Source: Nitrospirota bacterium (lineage in GTDB: Bacteria; Nitrospirota_A; Leptospirillia; Leptospirillales; Leptospirillaceae). From it: 20,225 nt of DNA. The stretch spans positions 7,076 to 27,300 of the forward strand of contig JAKAAM010000009.1 of NCBI GenBank assembly GCA_021802325.1, in the 5' to 3' direction. The notes below the pieces were generated by a model that was not told where the DNA came from, made no database searches, and saw only the letters and a list, made by a program, of their open reading frames with translations. Shown here in pieces: positions 1-7,692 of this stretch (the first letter of the stretch is position 1; every line of letters begins with the position of its first letter). A program made the position numbers and the translations under genes.

Positions 1-281
1 TAGAAGGCCCAGTCGGCGTCTTTCCGGCAATGTTCAAGAGCGATATTGGTCTGCTGGGCGTAGATGAGGCCATCCTTCCGAAGGGCCATGTCCCACACCG
101 ATTCGACGATCTTGATCTTCGGGTCGCCGATGGAGCGGACCAACCCCAGCGTGTTGTCTTCAGAGTCCCCCACATTGATTACGAATTCATCGACGATGGG
201 AAGAAGCGAACGGATTGATTCCACAAAGGGATAATCCAGCTTCTCCACATTCCGGCAAAAGGTGAATCCTGACACAATCAT
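1..281 (-). CDS. Glycosyltransferase (GT-A/GT2-like), 3' end cut by window edge
   Basis: The first 93 residues of a protein are visible; the rest lies beyond position 1. It begins MIVSGFTFCRNVEKLDYP and continues with the segment DEFVINVGDSEDNT. This layout (a short first strand, then a strand ending in a D/E-rich turn) is typical of GT-A fold glycosyltransferases that start 'MIVSGFTFVRN', usually annotated only as glycosyltransferase or hypothetical. Sugar donor and acceptor cannot be told. The ATG at 281 is supported by AAAGGA about 7 bases upstream, inside the end of the preceding gene, whose TAA stop is only 10 bp away, so the two are probably co-transcribed. It is the last visible member of the minus-strand glycan block. 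Confidence 0.7.
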   Translation of the reverse strand, partial: MIVSGFTFCRNVEKLDYPFVESIRSLLPIVDEFVINVGDSEDNTLGLVRSIGDPKIKIVESVWDMALRKDGLIYAQQTNIALEHCRKDADWAF

Positions 282-291
282 TCACAGTCCT

Positions 292-2175
292 TTACATGCA
301 AGACGTTTGTTGTCTCCGAACGACCCTGTAATAAAGAGCCTTTCCGAACCAGCGAAGCGACCGGGAGGAAAGTTTGGCCCGAACCGCCACCCATGCCACC
401 TCGACGGCCTCCCTATCATACCCCAGCGCGGAAAGACTTTTGACGATTCCGACAAGATCAGAAAAGGAGCTCCACTTTTCAAAGGAATACCATCGGAGGT
501 AATCAGACCCGTTTGATAGTCTGAGGAATCCGTCAGACCAGGGAATCCTCACCGGAGAATTTCCGCCTTGCTCCTGCATCTCGTCCTTATCCTTAACAAA
601 CCGGTAGATCCAATCTTCTCTTTCACTTTTCTGCTCCACCCATTTCAAGACAAATCCCTGTTTTCGCATCCAAAGGATCAAGGCATCCTGGGACCACCTG
701 AAAAATGGTGCCGAGACACCTTTTCCTGTGTTGACAGAGAGAACAGGTCCGCTCTCTTCCAGGTCCATTCGGACCTCGACAGTCTCCCTATCGCCTTTTT
801 CAAGATCCGCTTCCAGATCCCCAAGAGACGAAGGGGAATTCATGTCTGACAGAATAATAGGGGCAGAAAATGAGGGCATTGTTATTAAGTGAGAAACTGG
901 TAAAAAAGATTCCTTCTGGGATGCGGACAGAGGGAACTTGGGTTCTCGTCTTTCCGAATGGATCTTCATTCCGCAGACACACATGAAATCAAGATCTTCG
1001 GAGATTGCCCCCATCACATAATGGGCGGCTCTTCCGCAGGCCGGACAAAGGGGGATCTCCTCCTTTAAATTCTTCCGGTTCTGCCAGACAAAAGAGACAG
1101 CCTCACAAACGGTTTCAGTGGGTGGTTCCCGGTCCTGCCGTTCGAATCCCTCGACCACATGGAGAGCAAAGGGGCTCAGAGCCCGGACTTCGAAGGGAAT
1201 CGTATGGCGTTCGACAAAGATCACCACCATTGGAAGATCGAAGGCGGCCGCCATGTGACTCGGCCCCGAATCAAGCCCGACAAAGAGACCTGAACGGGAC
1301 AAAAGCCCCCCGATCTGTCCCAGGGACAGATCATAGGCCATGACGACACCGGGGTTTTCAAAGGAACCCAGCTCGGGATAGGCAACAAGGAGACTCCGAA
1401 GCTTGTGTTTTTGATAGAGGGCGTCGATCAGGAGCGAAAACCTTTCCCGGGACCATCGTTTGTTGGGCCAGGAAAAGGGGGCGAGAAGAGCAAACGCCCC
1501 CCTTTCCAGCCCTTTCTCCCGAAGGAATCGATCGGCAAAGGCGCCATCTTTCTCGTCTACGGGAAGAAAGGGACGGGCCTTGCCCCGAAAGTCCAGTCCG
1601 ATCGTTCGGGAAATGGCCTCCAGTGTGGTCTCCCCCCGGGCATGGCGGTCCGGCATCGGGAAATGGTCATAGGCCAAAAATGCCTCTTCGGGATGAGACG
1701 TCATTTCCTTCCTGATTGTCTCATGGGCCTGGACGTAGGGATCGTTGGTCCCTTTGCCCGATCGGGGATCAAGAGCCGTGGGATACCATCGAACCTCGAT
1801 CCGTCCCATCCTGAGAACCAGCTCCTCCCACCGTTTGTCGGCATAGACGATGAATTGGGCCCCCGAAAACCGACCCTGCAATTCATGGAGGATCCGGAAA
1901 CCGTTCACATGATCCCCCAGCCCCTGTCCCAGGACAAAATAAAGGCTCCCGGAGAATTCTTTTCCGAAACGGTCGACATGAAAAAGGGGAAAGCCGTTCC
2001 AGACGAGCCGATTTTGAGGAATCATAGGAAGTGGAAGGTTTCCTTGATCCAGCGATTCGGTCACGTGGGGCCCGCCGAAAAGGGAATGGTTTTCTGAGAT
2101 CCTTCTGGATGGGTCGTCGATAGACCTCTTCCAAAATTGCCAGACAAAGATCCGGATGTCTCGCAAAAGGGACAA
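292..2175 (-). CDS. GT9 (heptosyltransferase-like) glycosyltransferase with zinc-ribbon C-terminal extension
   Basis: A 627-residue reading with two parts. Residues about 75-345 look like a family 9 glycosyltransferase (ADP-heptose:LPS heptosyltransferase type): LGQGLGDHVNGFR near 82-94, the second Rossmann half beginning FALLAPFSWPNKRWS near 228, and the donor-site stretch FVGLDSGPSHMAAAFDLP near 298-314. Residues about 375-627 are an extension with CPAC (377-380) and CVC (399-401), probably one zinc ribbon, followed by about 220 residues I do not recognise. The start is uncertain. TTG at 2175 overlaps the preceding GT2 gene by 115 bp, while ATG at 2025 (residue 51 here) would remove the overlap and keep the whole GT9 domain, but its Shine-Dalgarno is weak and distant. 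A sugar-transfer role in lipopolysaccharide, capsule or protein glycosylation is inferred. The gene is more AT-rich than galE and msbA. Confidence 0.75.
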   Translation of the reverse strand: MSLLRDIRIFVWQFWKRSIDDPSRRISENHSLFGGPHVTESLDQGNLPLPMIPQNRLVWNGFPLFHVDRFGKEFSGSLYFVLGQGLGDHVNGFRILHELQGRFSGAQFIVYADKRWEELVLRMGRIEVRWYPTALDPRSGKGTNDPYVQAHETIRKEMTSHPEEAFLAYDHFPMPDRHARGETTLEAISRTIGLDFRGKARPFLPVDEKDGAFADRFLREKGLERGAFALLAPFSWPNKRWSRERFSLLIDALYQKHKLRSLLVAYPELGSFENPGVVMAYDLSLGQIGGLLSRSGLFVGLDSGPSHMAAAFDLPMVVIFVERHTIPFEVRALSPFALHVVEGFERQDREPPTETVCEAVSFVWQNRKNLKEEIPLCPACGRAAHYVMGAISEDLDFMCVCGMKIHSERREPKFPLSASQKESFLPVSHLITMPSFSAPIILSDMNSPSSLGDLEADLEKGDRETVEVRMDLEESGPVLSVNTGKGVSAPFFRWSQDALILWMRKQGFVLKWVEQKSEREDWIYRFVKDKDEMQEQGGNSPVRIPWSDGFLRLSNGSDYLRWYSFEKWSSFSDLVGIVKSLSALGYDREAVEVAWVAVRAKLSSRSLRWFGKALYYRVVRRQQTSCM

Positions 2176-3245
2176 TGATGCTTACCCTCAAAGAGGGAGA
2201 GCAGAAATTCTTCCGTGATCTCTTTGGGAATTCCCTCATCGTAAACCTGCTGGCTCCTGTATCGTCGTTCCCGGAGACGCAAGGGATAGAAGGAGCGCAG
2301 CAGGTGCTTGACAGACTTCAGGTCTCCCGGAGCCTCCCGAATGGCGCGCCACAAAAGGAGCCTTGCAAAACGCTCTCCCCCAGGCGTGGCCAGAAAATCG
2401 AAACTGATCTCCCGAAGCCACCGGGCCTTCATCCGGGAGAGGTCCCGCTTAATGAAGGGATTGTCAAGAAGTTGTCTTTCTTCAAGGAACTTTTTTATCT
2501 TCGAAAAGAAGTAGTCTTGGTTCAGGAGGAGACGGACCTTCCGGACATTGTCGACCCGCTTCTTTTTCAAAAACTCCGGGGATGGCATTCGAAAACGAAT
2601 AACAGGCTGCGTGACGAAAACAAACGGTCCCATTTGAGCAATCCGGAAATAAAATTCTGTCTCTTCCAGAAGAATAGGGTCAAAGTGTCGGTCAAATCCA
2701 CCGATCTTAAGTGCCACATCACGTCGGAGCATGATGGAGGAAGGCCGCGGCTCTGGAAATCGGAGTCTGGCTAGCGCTGAAGCCAAGGTTGCAGAGGAGA
2801 AAAAAAAGGGGAAATCCCCATCTTTGGCATTTTTTTCAAGAATGGTCCTCCCATCATAGGAGACCCAGTCGATCCCTCCGTAGCACAGAGCGGCCTCCGG
2901 ATTCTCAATCATCGCCGCCCTCTGGATGGCAAGCCGCTCCGGATACATCTGGTCATCATCGTCTAAAAATGCGATAAACTCCCCCCGGCTTTCATCGATA
3001 CCTCGGTTCCGAGCAGAACATACGCCCTGATCTCCTTCCCAAACACATCGAATCTTTTGGGGAAAAAGATCAGAGTATTTTGCAATAACCTCCTTCGTCT
3101 CCTCCGAGGCATTGTTGTCGACCAGAATCAGCTCCCAGTCCGTCTCCGTCTGGGCCAGAACCGATTCGATCGCCTCGGACAAAAGGATCCCGGCCCGGAA
3201 ACAGGGAATCACCACGGATATCATGGGAGGTTTTTCAGTCCTCAA
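2061..3245 (-). CDS. Family 2 glycosyltransferase
   Basis: A 394-residue protein beginning with a classic GT2 domain: ISVVIPCFRAGILLSEAIES at residues 9-28, ELILVDNNASEET near 38-50, and the metal/nucleotide-binding acidic run FLDDDDQ at 93-99. Domain homologues transfer a sugar from a nucleotide donor; the acceptor is unknown. Residues 110-320 contain the usual ETEFYFR-type segment. The last 30 or so residues, including CPFC, share DNA with two other frames and may not be functional. TTG at 3245 follows the stop of the CheZ-like gene by 3 bp with a GGGG run 8 bases upstream; ATG at 3224 (residue 8) is the alternative but lacks a well-placed ribosome site. Base composition drops sharply in GC from the CheZ-like gene into this one, suggesting separate acquisition of the glycosyltransferase part. 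Confidence 0.82.
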   Translation of the reverse strand: MRTEKPPMISVVIPCFRAGILLSEAIESVLAQTETDWELILVDNNASEETKEVIAKYSDLFPQKIRCVWEGDQGVCSARNRGIDESRGEFIAFLDDDDQMYPERLAIQRAAMIENPEAALCYGGIDWVSYDGRTILEKNAKDGDFPFFFSSATLASALARLRFPEPRPSSIMLRRDVALKIGGFDRHFDPILLEETEFYFRIAQMGPFVFVTQPVIRFRMPSPEFLKKKRVDNVRKVRLLLNQDYFFSKIKKFLEERQLLDNPFIKRDLSRMKARWLREISFDFLATPGGERFARLLLWRAIREAPGDLKSVKHLLRSFYPLRLRERRYRSQQVYDEGIPKEITEEFLLSLFEGKHHCPFCETSGSLSGNFGRGLSTTHPEGSQKTIPFSAGPT

Positions 3246-3248
3246 GAC

Positions 3249-3824
3249 TCAGACCCCATACTCCCTCAGAATCTCGTCCACCACCCTCTGGCGCGAGGGA
3301 TCCCCCACCCGGGCCTTGTAGAGCTCGTTTAATAGCTTCTTGCCCTCCTCCACGCTGGAACCCTTCTCCCAGTGGAGGAGCATCAGGACCTCGAGGAGCT
3401 TGTTTTCGACGAGCTGGATGGATTGGCCGATCTTCATGAGATTCTGGCGGACCAGATCCTGGAAGCCGAGCGCCCCCATCACGCGAAGGGTTCCCTGCTG
3501 ATCCTGGGACAGGAGGGAGTCAATCGTTGCGATATCCGAGGGGGTCAGCGTCCCGAAACCCAGATGAAGGAGCTCCTGCATCTTTTTCTGGATCTCGAGC
3601 TGCTCTTCGATCACCGTCATGATCGATTGGCTCGCCTCCTCGGTCATCGTCGAGATCTCCGAGAGGGATTCGGTCGTCTGGGGAAGGGTCGCCTGGGCCG
3701 AGATGAGCGGACCGGACAAGGCTCCGATCGTCCGGAGAGCGGCGTCGATCTCCCGGACAATCGAACCCAGCCTTGTCGAAATGCGTTCAGGATCCATCTT
3801 CATGCTGTCAGACTCTGCATTCAT
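3249..3824 (-). CDS. cheZ: CheZ-like CheY-P phosphatase
   Basis: 191 residues, mostly helical. CheZ dephosphorylates CheY-P and resets flagellar switching. The family signature is present: LPQTTESLSEISTMTEEAS at about 47-65, and the catalytic segment GFQDLVRQNLMKI at 120-132, where D123 and Q127 correspond to the catalytic Asp and Gln of E. coli CheZ. The C-terminal helix RVVDEILREYGV resembles the CheY-docking tail of CheZ, so the protein looks complete and active. The start at 3824 is chosen because AAAGGAGG lies 5 bases upstream of this ATG; longer in-frame starts at 3845 and 3878 lack such a site, and 3878 would run into msbA. It sits 28 bp after msbA and 3 bp before the GT2 gene, an odd place for a chemotaxis gene. 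No cheA or cheY is in the window. Confidence 0.85.
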   Translation of the reverse strand: MNAESDSMKMDPERISTRLGSIVREIDAALRTIGALSGPLISAQATLPQTTESLSEISTMTEEASQSIMTVIEEQLEIQKKMQELLHLGFGTLTPSDIATIDSLLSQDQQGTLRVMGALGFQDLVRQNLMKIGQSIQLVENKLLEVLMLLHWEKGSSVEEGKKLLNELYKARVGDPSRQRVVDEILREYGV

Positions 3825-3852
3825 CGAAGCCTCCTTTGGGCTCATCACTCTC

Positions 3853-5640
3853 TCAAACCACCTCTTCCGGAAGGACATCGCCTGTCCGCATGAGATGGAG
3901 GATGAAGCTCTTGTACCGGCTGTCGACCGCCATCAGCTCGTCATGCGTTCCATTCTCGATCAGACGCCCTCCCTCCAGGACATGGACGACGGAGGCCTGT
4001 CGTATGGTCGTCAGGCGATGGGCTATGGCGATCGTCGTCCGGCCCCGCATGATCGCATCGAGGGCCTTCTGGACCATCCACTCCGATTCGGAATCGAGGG
4101 CGCTGGTCGCCTCGTCCAAAATCAGGAGCGTGGGATTTCTGAGGACGACCCGGGCCAGGGCCAGCCGCTGTTTTTCCCCTCCCGACAAAAAGATGCCCCG
4201 CTCCCCGACCCGTGTATCATACCCGTTCGGAAGGGCGGAAATGAAATCGTGGGCATAGGCCGCCTTGGCCGCCACGACAATTTCCTCCTCGGCAACCTCG
4301 CGCTCCAGGCCGTAAACCAGATTTTCCCGGACGGTCTGGTTCATCAGAATGACATCCTGGGTCACGAACCCGATCACTTTGCGGAGGCTCGCCGCATCGA
4401 TGTCGGACAAGGGCGTTCCATCCCAGAAAATCTCGCCCGCGGTAGGACGGTAGAACTTTGGAAGCAGATTGGCGATCGTGCTTTTGCCGGACCCCGAAGC
4501 TCCCACAAGCGCCACGAAGCTTCCCGCCCGAATGGAAAAAGAAATCCCGGAGACGGCGGGAGAAGAGGTTCCCGGATAGGAAAAGGAGACATCCTTGAAT
4601 TCGATCTCTCTGGAGAGGGAGGTGACGGTCTTCTTTCCCTCCTCGTGGGCCCGCTCCTCGGGAATCGACAGAAGATCCACCATCCGTTCCGCCGCAGCCA
4701 GCGACTGCTGGATATCGGTCTGGGCATTGGCAAAGCCCTTGATGGGCTGGTAGAGCATCTGGGCCGCCGCGATGAAGCCAACCAGGGTTCCAAAGCTCAA
4801 GGTCCCGTGGATGACCGCGTATCCGCCGATCCAGACCGCCAGCCCAGCCGCCAGCGCTCCCAGCGTCTCCATGATCGGGGAGAGGAGATTGTTGTATTTG
4901 GCCGTCTTGATCTGAAGTCCCACGAACTCGTCGCTATAACGCTTGAAATTCTCCTTCTCCCGTTCTTCCGAGACCACCCCCTTGATCAGACGGATGGAGG
5001 AGAGCGTTTCGGAGAGGTGCTGGTTTACATCGCCAAAGGACTCCTGGGTCTTTCTCGAAAGGGTCTTGAGCTTCTTGCCGGTCTTTCTGATCGGGATCAG
5101 GACCGTCGGAAGCGTCACAAGCAAAAAAAAGGTCAGTTTCGGGCTCATGACGAACATCGAAGCCAGGACCCCGACGATCGTGAAGCCCTGCTGGATCAGG
5201 TCGCGAAACGTGTTCGCCACCCCGCCCTGCAGGCGATCGGCATCGTAGGTCACCCGCCCCATCAGTGCCCCCGTGCCCTCTTTTCCGAAAAATCCCAGAG
5301 GAAGGTTCACCAGATGGCCAAAGAGGCTCTTGCGGACGTCGTTCACCATCCGGAGCGCCGCTATCCGGAGAAGATAGTTCTGGAAGAAGACCGCCAGTCC
5401 CTTCAGCGCAAAGAGGAGAAAGAAGGCGAAGGGAAGAATGAAGAGAAAATGGGTGTTCTTCTGGGTAAAGATCTTGTCGATCAGCTCCCGAAGGACGAGC
5501 GGCACCCCGCTCGTCATCGCCGAGGCCACGAAACCCAGGAGGATCCCCCCGATGATGTGGGAGCGGTACGGCCGGATCCAGCCATGGAAATAGGGCTTGA
5601 TCCGCTGGTAGGCCGGATCTTTCCAGAAGAAAAAGGTCAT
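3853..5640 (-). CDS. msbA: MsbA-type ABC exporter (lipid A / lipid-linked glycan flippase)
   Basis: A 595-residue half-transporter with fused membrane and ATPase domains, the family's usual length. The membrane domain covers about 25-320 (hydrophobic segments near 28-50, 66-90, 150-185, 255-295). The ATPase domain has Walker A GASGSGKST (380-388), Q-loop Q428, signature LSGGEKQ (485-491), Walker B LLILDE (505-510) and switch H541, so all catalytic elements are intact. MsbA homodimers flip lipid A-core or other lipid-linked saccharides across the inner membrane. The neighbours (galE upstream, glycosyltransferases downstream) fit a glycan lipid cargo, though the exact substrate cannot be read from sequence. 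ATG at 5640 has GGGAG 10 bases upstream. It lies 37 bp after the SemiSWEET gene and probably belongs to the same operon. Confidence 0.88.
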   Translation of the reverse strand: MTFFFWKDPAYQRIKPYFHGWIRPYRSHIIGGILLGFVASAMTSGVPLVLRELIDKIFTQKNTHFLFILPFAFFLLFALKGLAVFFQNYLLRIAALRMVNDVRKSLFGHLVNLPLGFFGKEGTGALMGRVTYDADRLQGGVANTFRDLIQQGFTIVGVLASMFVMSPKLTFFLLVTLPTVLIPIRKTGKKLKTLSRKTQESFGDVNQHLSETLSSIRLIKGVVSEEREKENFKRYSDEFVGLQIKTAKYNNLLSPIMETLGALAAGLAVWIGGYAVIHGTLSFGTLVGFIAAAQMLYQPIKGFANAQTDIQQSLAAAERMVDLLSIPEERAHEEGKKTVTSLSREIEFKDVSFSYPGTSSPAVSGISFSIRAGSFVALVGASGSGKSTIANLLPKFYRPTAGEIFWDGTPLSDIDAASLRKVIGFVTQDVILMNQTVRENLVYGLEREVAEEEIVVAAKAAYAHDFISALPNGYDTRVGERGIFLSGGEKQRLALARVVLRNPTLLILDEATSALDSESEWMVQKALDAIMRGRTTIAIAHRLTTIRQASVVHVLEGGRLIENGTHDELMAVDSRYKSFILHLMRTGDVLPEEVV

Positions 5641-5677
5641 TTTTGAAAAACTCCCGGAGAGAAGAGGACCCCTTCGA

Positions 5678-5929
5678 TCACTTCCAGCGCCACTTGGCCA
5701 CCAGGAGGACGAAGGAGAGCAGAAGGGTGATCCCGTTGGCGAGGATCATGGGAAGGGCATGGAGACGGATCCCGTAGACCAGCCAGAGAAAGACCCCGGT
5801 GGTGAAGAGAAGATACATCCCCAGGGAGATGCTCCGGGTATCCCGGGTCCGGAGAGTTTTGAAGACCTGGGGCAGAAAGGCGACCGTCGTCATCGTCCCC
5901 CCGAGATAGCCATACCATTCGTCACGCAC
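5678..5929 (-). CDS. SemiSWEET-type (PQ-loop) small sugar transporter
   Basis: An 83-residue membrane protein with three predicted helices: YGYLGGTMTTVAFLPQVFKT, then SISLGMYLLFTTGVFLWLVY, then ALPMILANGITLLLSFVLLV. The LPQ motif at the end of helix 1 and the three-helix size are diagnostic of SemiSWEETs, which dimerise to pass sugars or other small solutes across the inner membrane. The start is a GTG at 5929, with AGGAAGGAG 9 bases upstream; it overlaps the galE stop by 8 bp, pointing to translational coupling. Reading the frame further upstream to 6064 adds 45 low-complexity residues that merely overlap galE, so that is rejected. It is cotranscribed with galE and msbA by position. The substrate is unknown. 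Confidence 0.8.
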   Translation of the reverse strand: MRDEWYGYLGGTMTTVAFLPQVFKTLRTRDTRSISLGMYLLFTTGVFLWLVYGIRLHALPMILANGITLLLSFVLLVAKWRWK

Positions 5930-6950
5930 CCCGGTCGACTCCTTCCTTGCGGAGAGAACTCTGCCACCGCCAAGCGTCGGTGCACATCCGCTCGATCCCG
6001 AACTCCGCCTTCCACCCCAGAAGCTTTTCTGCCAGGGAAGGATCGGCCCAGCAGGCCGCCACATCTCCCGGACGGCGGGGAACGATGTCGAAGGGAATCG
6101 GCTGGCCCGAGACCTTTTCGAAGACTCGAATCATCTCGAGGACCGAGGTCCCCCGACCGGTGCCCAGGTTGACGGTCAGCGGACCCGGCCCCTCCCAGCC
6201 GGACAAAGCCTTCAGGGCCGCCAGATGGCCCTTGGCCAGATCCATCACATGGATGTAGTCCCGCACCCCGGTCCCGTCCTCCGTCGGATAGTCGTTTCCG
6301 AAAACCGACAGGCGCTCCCGGATTCCCGCCGCCACCTGGGCCACGAAGGGCATCAGGTTGTTGGGAACTCCCCGGGGGTTCTCGCCGATCCGTCCCGAGG
6401 GATGGGCCCCGACCGGATTGAAATAGCGAAGAAGGGAGATCTTCCAGGAGGAGTCCGAGGCGACAAGGCTCCGGAGGATCTCCTCGATCACCAGCTTGGT
6501 GGTCCCGTAGGGGTTGGTGGCGGAAAGCGGGGCGTCTTCCGCGATCGGAAGACGCTCGGGAACTCCGTAGACAGTGGCCGATGAGCTGAAGACCAGGGTC
6601 TTCACCCCCTTCTCCCGCATCGCGAAGAGAAGGGAAAGGGTCCCGGTCACATTGTTGTCGTAGTACTCGAGGGGGAGTCGGGAGGATTCGCCCACGGCCT
6701 TGAGACCGGCGAAGTGGATCACCGCCTGGGGGCGTTCCCTCTCCAGGATCGCCTCCATCCGGCTCCGGTCCCGGATGTCGGCCTCGTAGAGGACGGTCTT
6801 CCTGCCGGCAATCGCTTCGATCCGGTCCGCCACCTCCCGCTCGCTGTTCGAAAGATTGTCGAGAAGGACGACCTCAAAGCCCGCATCGAGCAGAACCACG
6901 GCGGTATGGGAGCCGATGTAGCCCGTTCCTCCCGTGACCAGAACCTTCAT
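5922..6950 (-). CDS. galE: UDP-glucose 4-epimerase
   Basis: A 342-residue extended short-chain dehydrogenase. The NAD-binding motif TGGTGYIG is at residues 6-13, the catalytic serine in SSSATVYG (S124), and the YxxxK pair is Y148 and K152 in NPYGTTK. It also carries the GalE-specific LRYFNPVGAHPSG and the substrate-binding RDYIHVMDLAKGH. It interconverts UDP-glucose and UDP-galactose in the cytoplasm, feeding the downstream glycosyltransferases. ATG at 6950 has GGGAGGG 9 bases upstream. It is the first intact gene of the minus-strand glycan block; directly upstream is only a decayed toxin gene, so its promoter probably lies inside that wreck. UDP-N-acetylhexosamine epimerase activity is possible and cannot be excluded from the motifs. 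Confidence 0.93.
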   Translation of the reverse strand: MKVLVTGGTGYIGSHTAVVLLDAGFEVVLLDNLSNSEREVADRIEAIAGRKTVLYEADIRDRSRMEAILERERPQAVIHFAGLKAVGESSRLPLEYYDNNVTGTLSLLFAMREKGVKTLVFSSSATVYGVPERLPIAEDAPLSATNPYGTTKLVIEEILRSLVASDSSWKISLLRYFNPVGAHPSGRIGENPRGVPNNLMPFVAQVAAGIRERLSVFGNDYPTEDGTGVRDYIHVMDLAKGHLAALKALSGWEGPGPLTVNLGTGRGTSVLEMIRVFEKVSGQPIPFDIVPRRPGDVAACWADPSLAEKLLGWKAEFGIERMCTDAWRWQSSLRKEGVDRGA

Positions 6951-6983
6951 CGATTGAACCCTCCCATTGTTCCGACTTCCCTC

Positions 6984-7236
6984 TCACCCGATGCGTTGAG
7001 CCCCATCACGATCGAACATCCTATCGGCGGAAATGACGGGGATCTTCTTCTCGATGGAATGGACCGCGGGAGGCCCATTTTTCCAAGACTGTCTTGAGGG
7101 TGCTTTCCCGGACACAGACCAGACTGACGAAAATCTCGCTTTCACGGATCCGGAGGACCGATCGGGCCGCTTCCGAGATATTGTCCGACCCTTCCAGCCA
7201 CCCGAGAAAGGCATGGGAATCCAGGAGAGATCGCAT
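6984..7236 (-). pseudogene. Decayed PIN-domain toxin (VapC type)
   Basis: The first frame, from ATG at 7236, reads MRSLLDSHAFLGWLEG and runs for 71 residues, matching the N-terminus of VapC ribonucleases, which usually begin 'LLDTHAFLWWL' and are about 125-130 residues long. It then hits a stop at 7021. The next frame carries IPVISADRMFDRDGAQRI and stops at 6984, which matches the C-terminal end of the same family (the 'LVTADRAFDRYGV' segment). The middle section, about 40-45 residues that include catalytic acids, is missing between the two. The gene therefore has both an internal deletion and a frame change and cannot make an active toxin. Its ATG overlaps the TGA of the antitoxin relic (TGATG), the normal layout of such pairs. 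Confidence 0.75.
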
Positions 7237-7454
7237 CACGTCACCTCGCCAAAATCTTCGGGTGTCTCATCGAAATCAGACGCCACATAAAGAATCTGAT
7301 TTTTGGCCGATCCGGGAACCCGTTCGCCCTGAGGTGCCTGTAAGGGAAGCAGCCGGAGCAAGGGATGATTGTCTTCCGCGATGTCGATGTCCTCTCCCTG
7401 CAGGGCCCGCCGGACGATTTCAGAGAAGTGGGCCTTGGCTTCTGCAATATTCCA
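7236..7454 (-). pseudogene. Decayed Phd/VapB-type antitoxin
   Basis: The frame reads NIAEAKAHFSEIVRRALQGE and continues for 72 codons to a TGA that overlaps the toxin start. The opening matches the conserved start of Phd/YefM-type antitoxins ('VNIAEAKAHFSELV'), DNA-binding proteins that repress their own operon and neutralise the toxin. Here an in-frame TAA (7457-7455) sits two codons before NIAEAK and no usable start codon lies after it; the nearest ATG (7455) is out of frame by one. The gene has thus lost its start through a small insertion, deletion or truncation. Since its toxin partner is also broken, the pair is a relic. Confidence 0.72.
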
Positions 7455-7692
7455 TTACGTCATGCAAGATCCTGAGGCTTCCGAAAGAAAAGACAGCGAT
7501 TGCCGTCATTTTTCGAGTTCGGATTTGACAAGCCCCTTGTTCTTTCGCACACTAGCTCAATGCATCACCGAACATGGTCATCTTACCTGACTAACCACTG
7601 GAAATCAAAGGAAAGATTTGAATAACGCGATGTTTTGGACCTTATCGAGAGCCTCGACCGAGGGTCAGCCCTCCCGCTCCTGAAAGGACCCT

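Noticed and set aside
3825..3878. Longer CheZ start at 3878
   Set aside because: It overlaps the msbA end and has no ribosome site, whereas ATG at 3824 has AAAGGAGG at ideal distance.
3619..5646. Long plus-strand open frame opposite msbA and cheZ (675 codons)
   Set aside because: The translation is rich in Arg, Gly, Asp and His with no domain, and the other strand encodes complete, motif-bearing proteins over the same span. It is a GC-driven antisense artefact.
7525..7553. TTGACA followed 17 bases later by CACACT, and an ACAAG/CTTGT inverted repeat, as a promoter for the DUF2231 gene
   Set aside because: The -35 box is perfect but the -10 matches only three of six bases and lies about 140 bp from the start codon; too weak to list as a feature.
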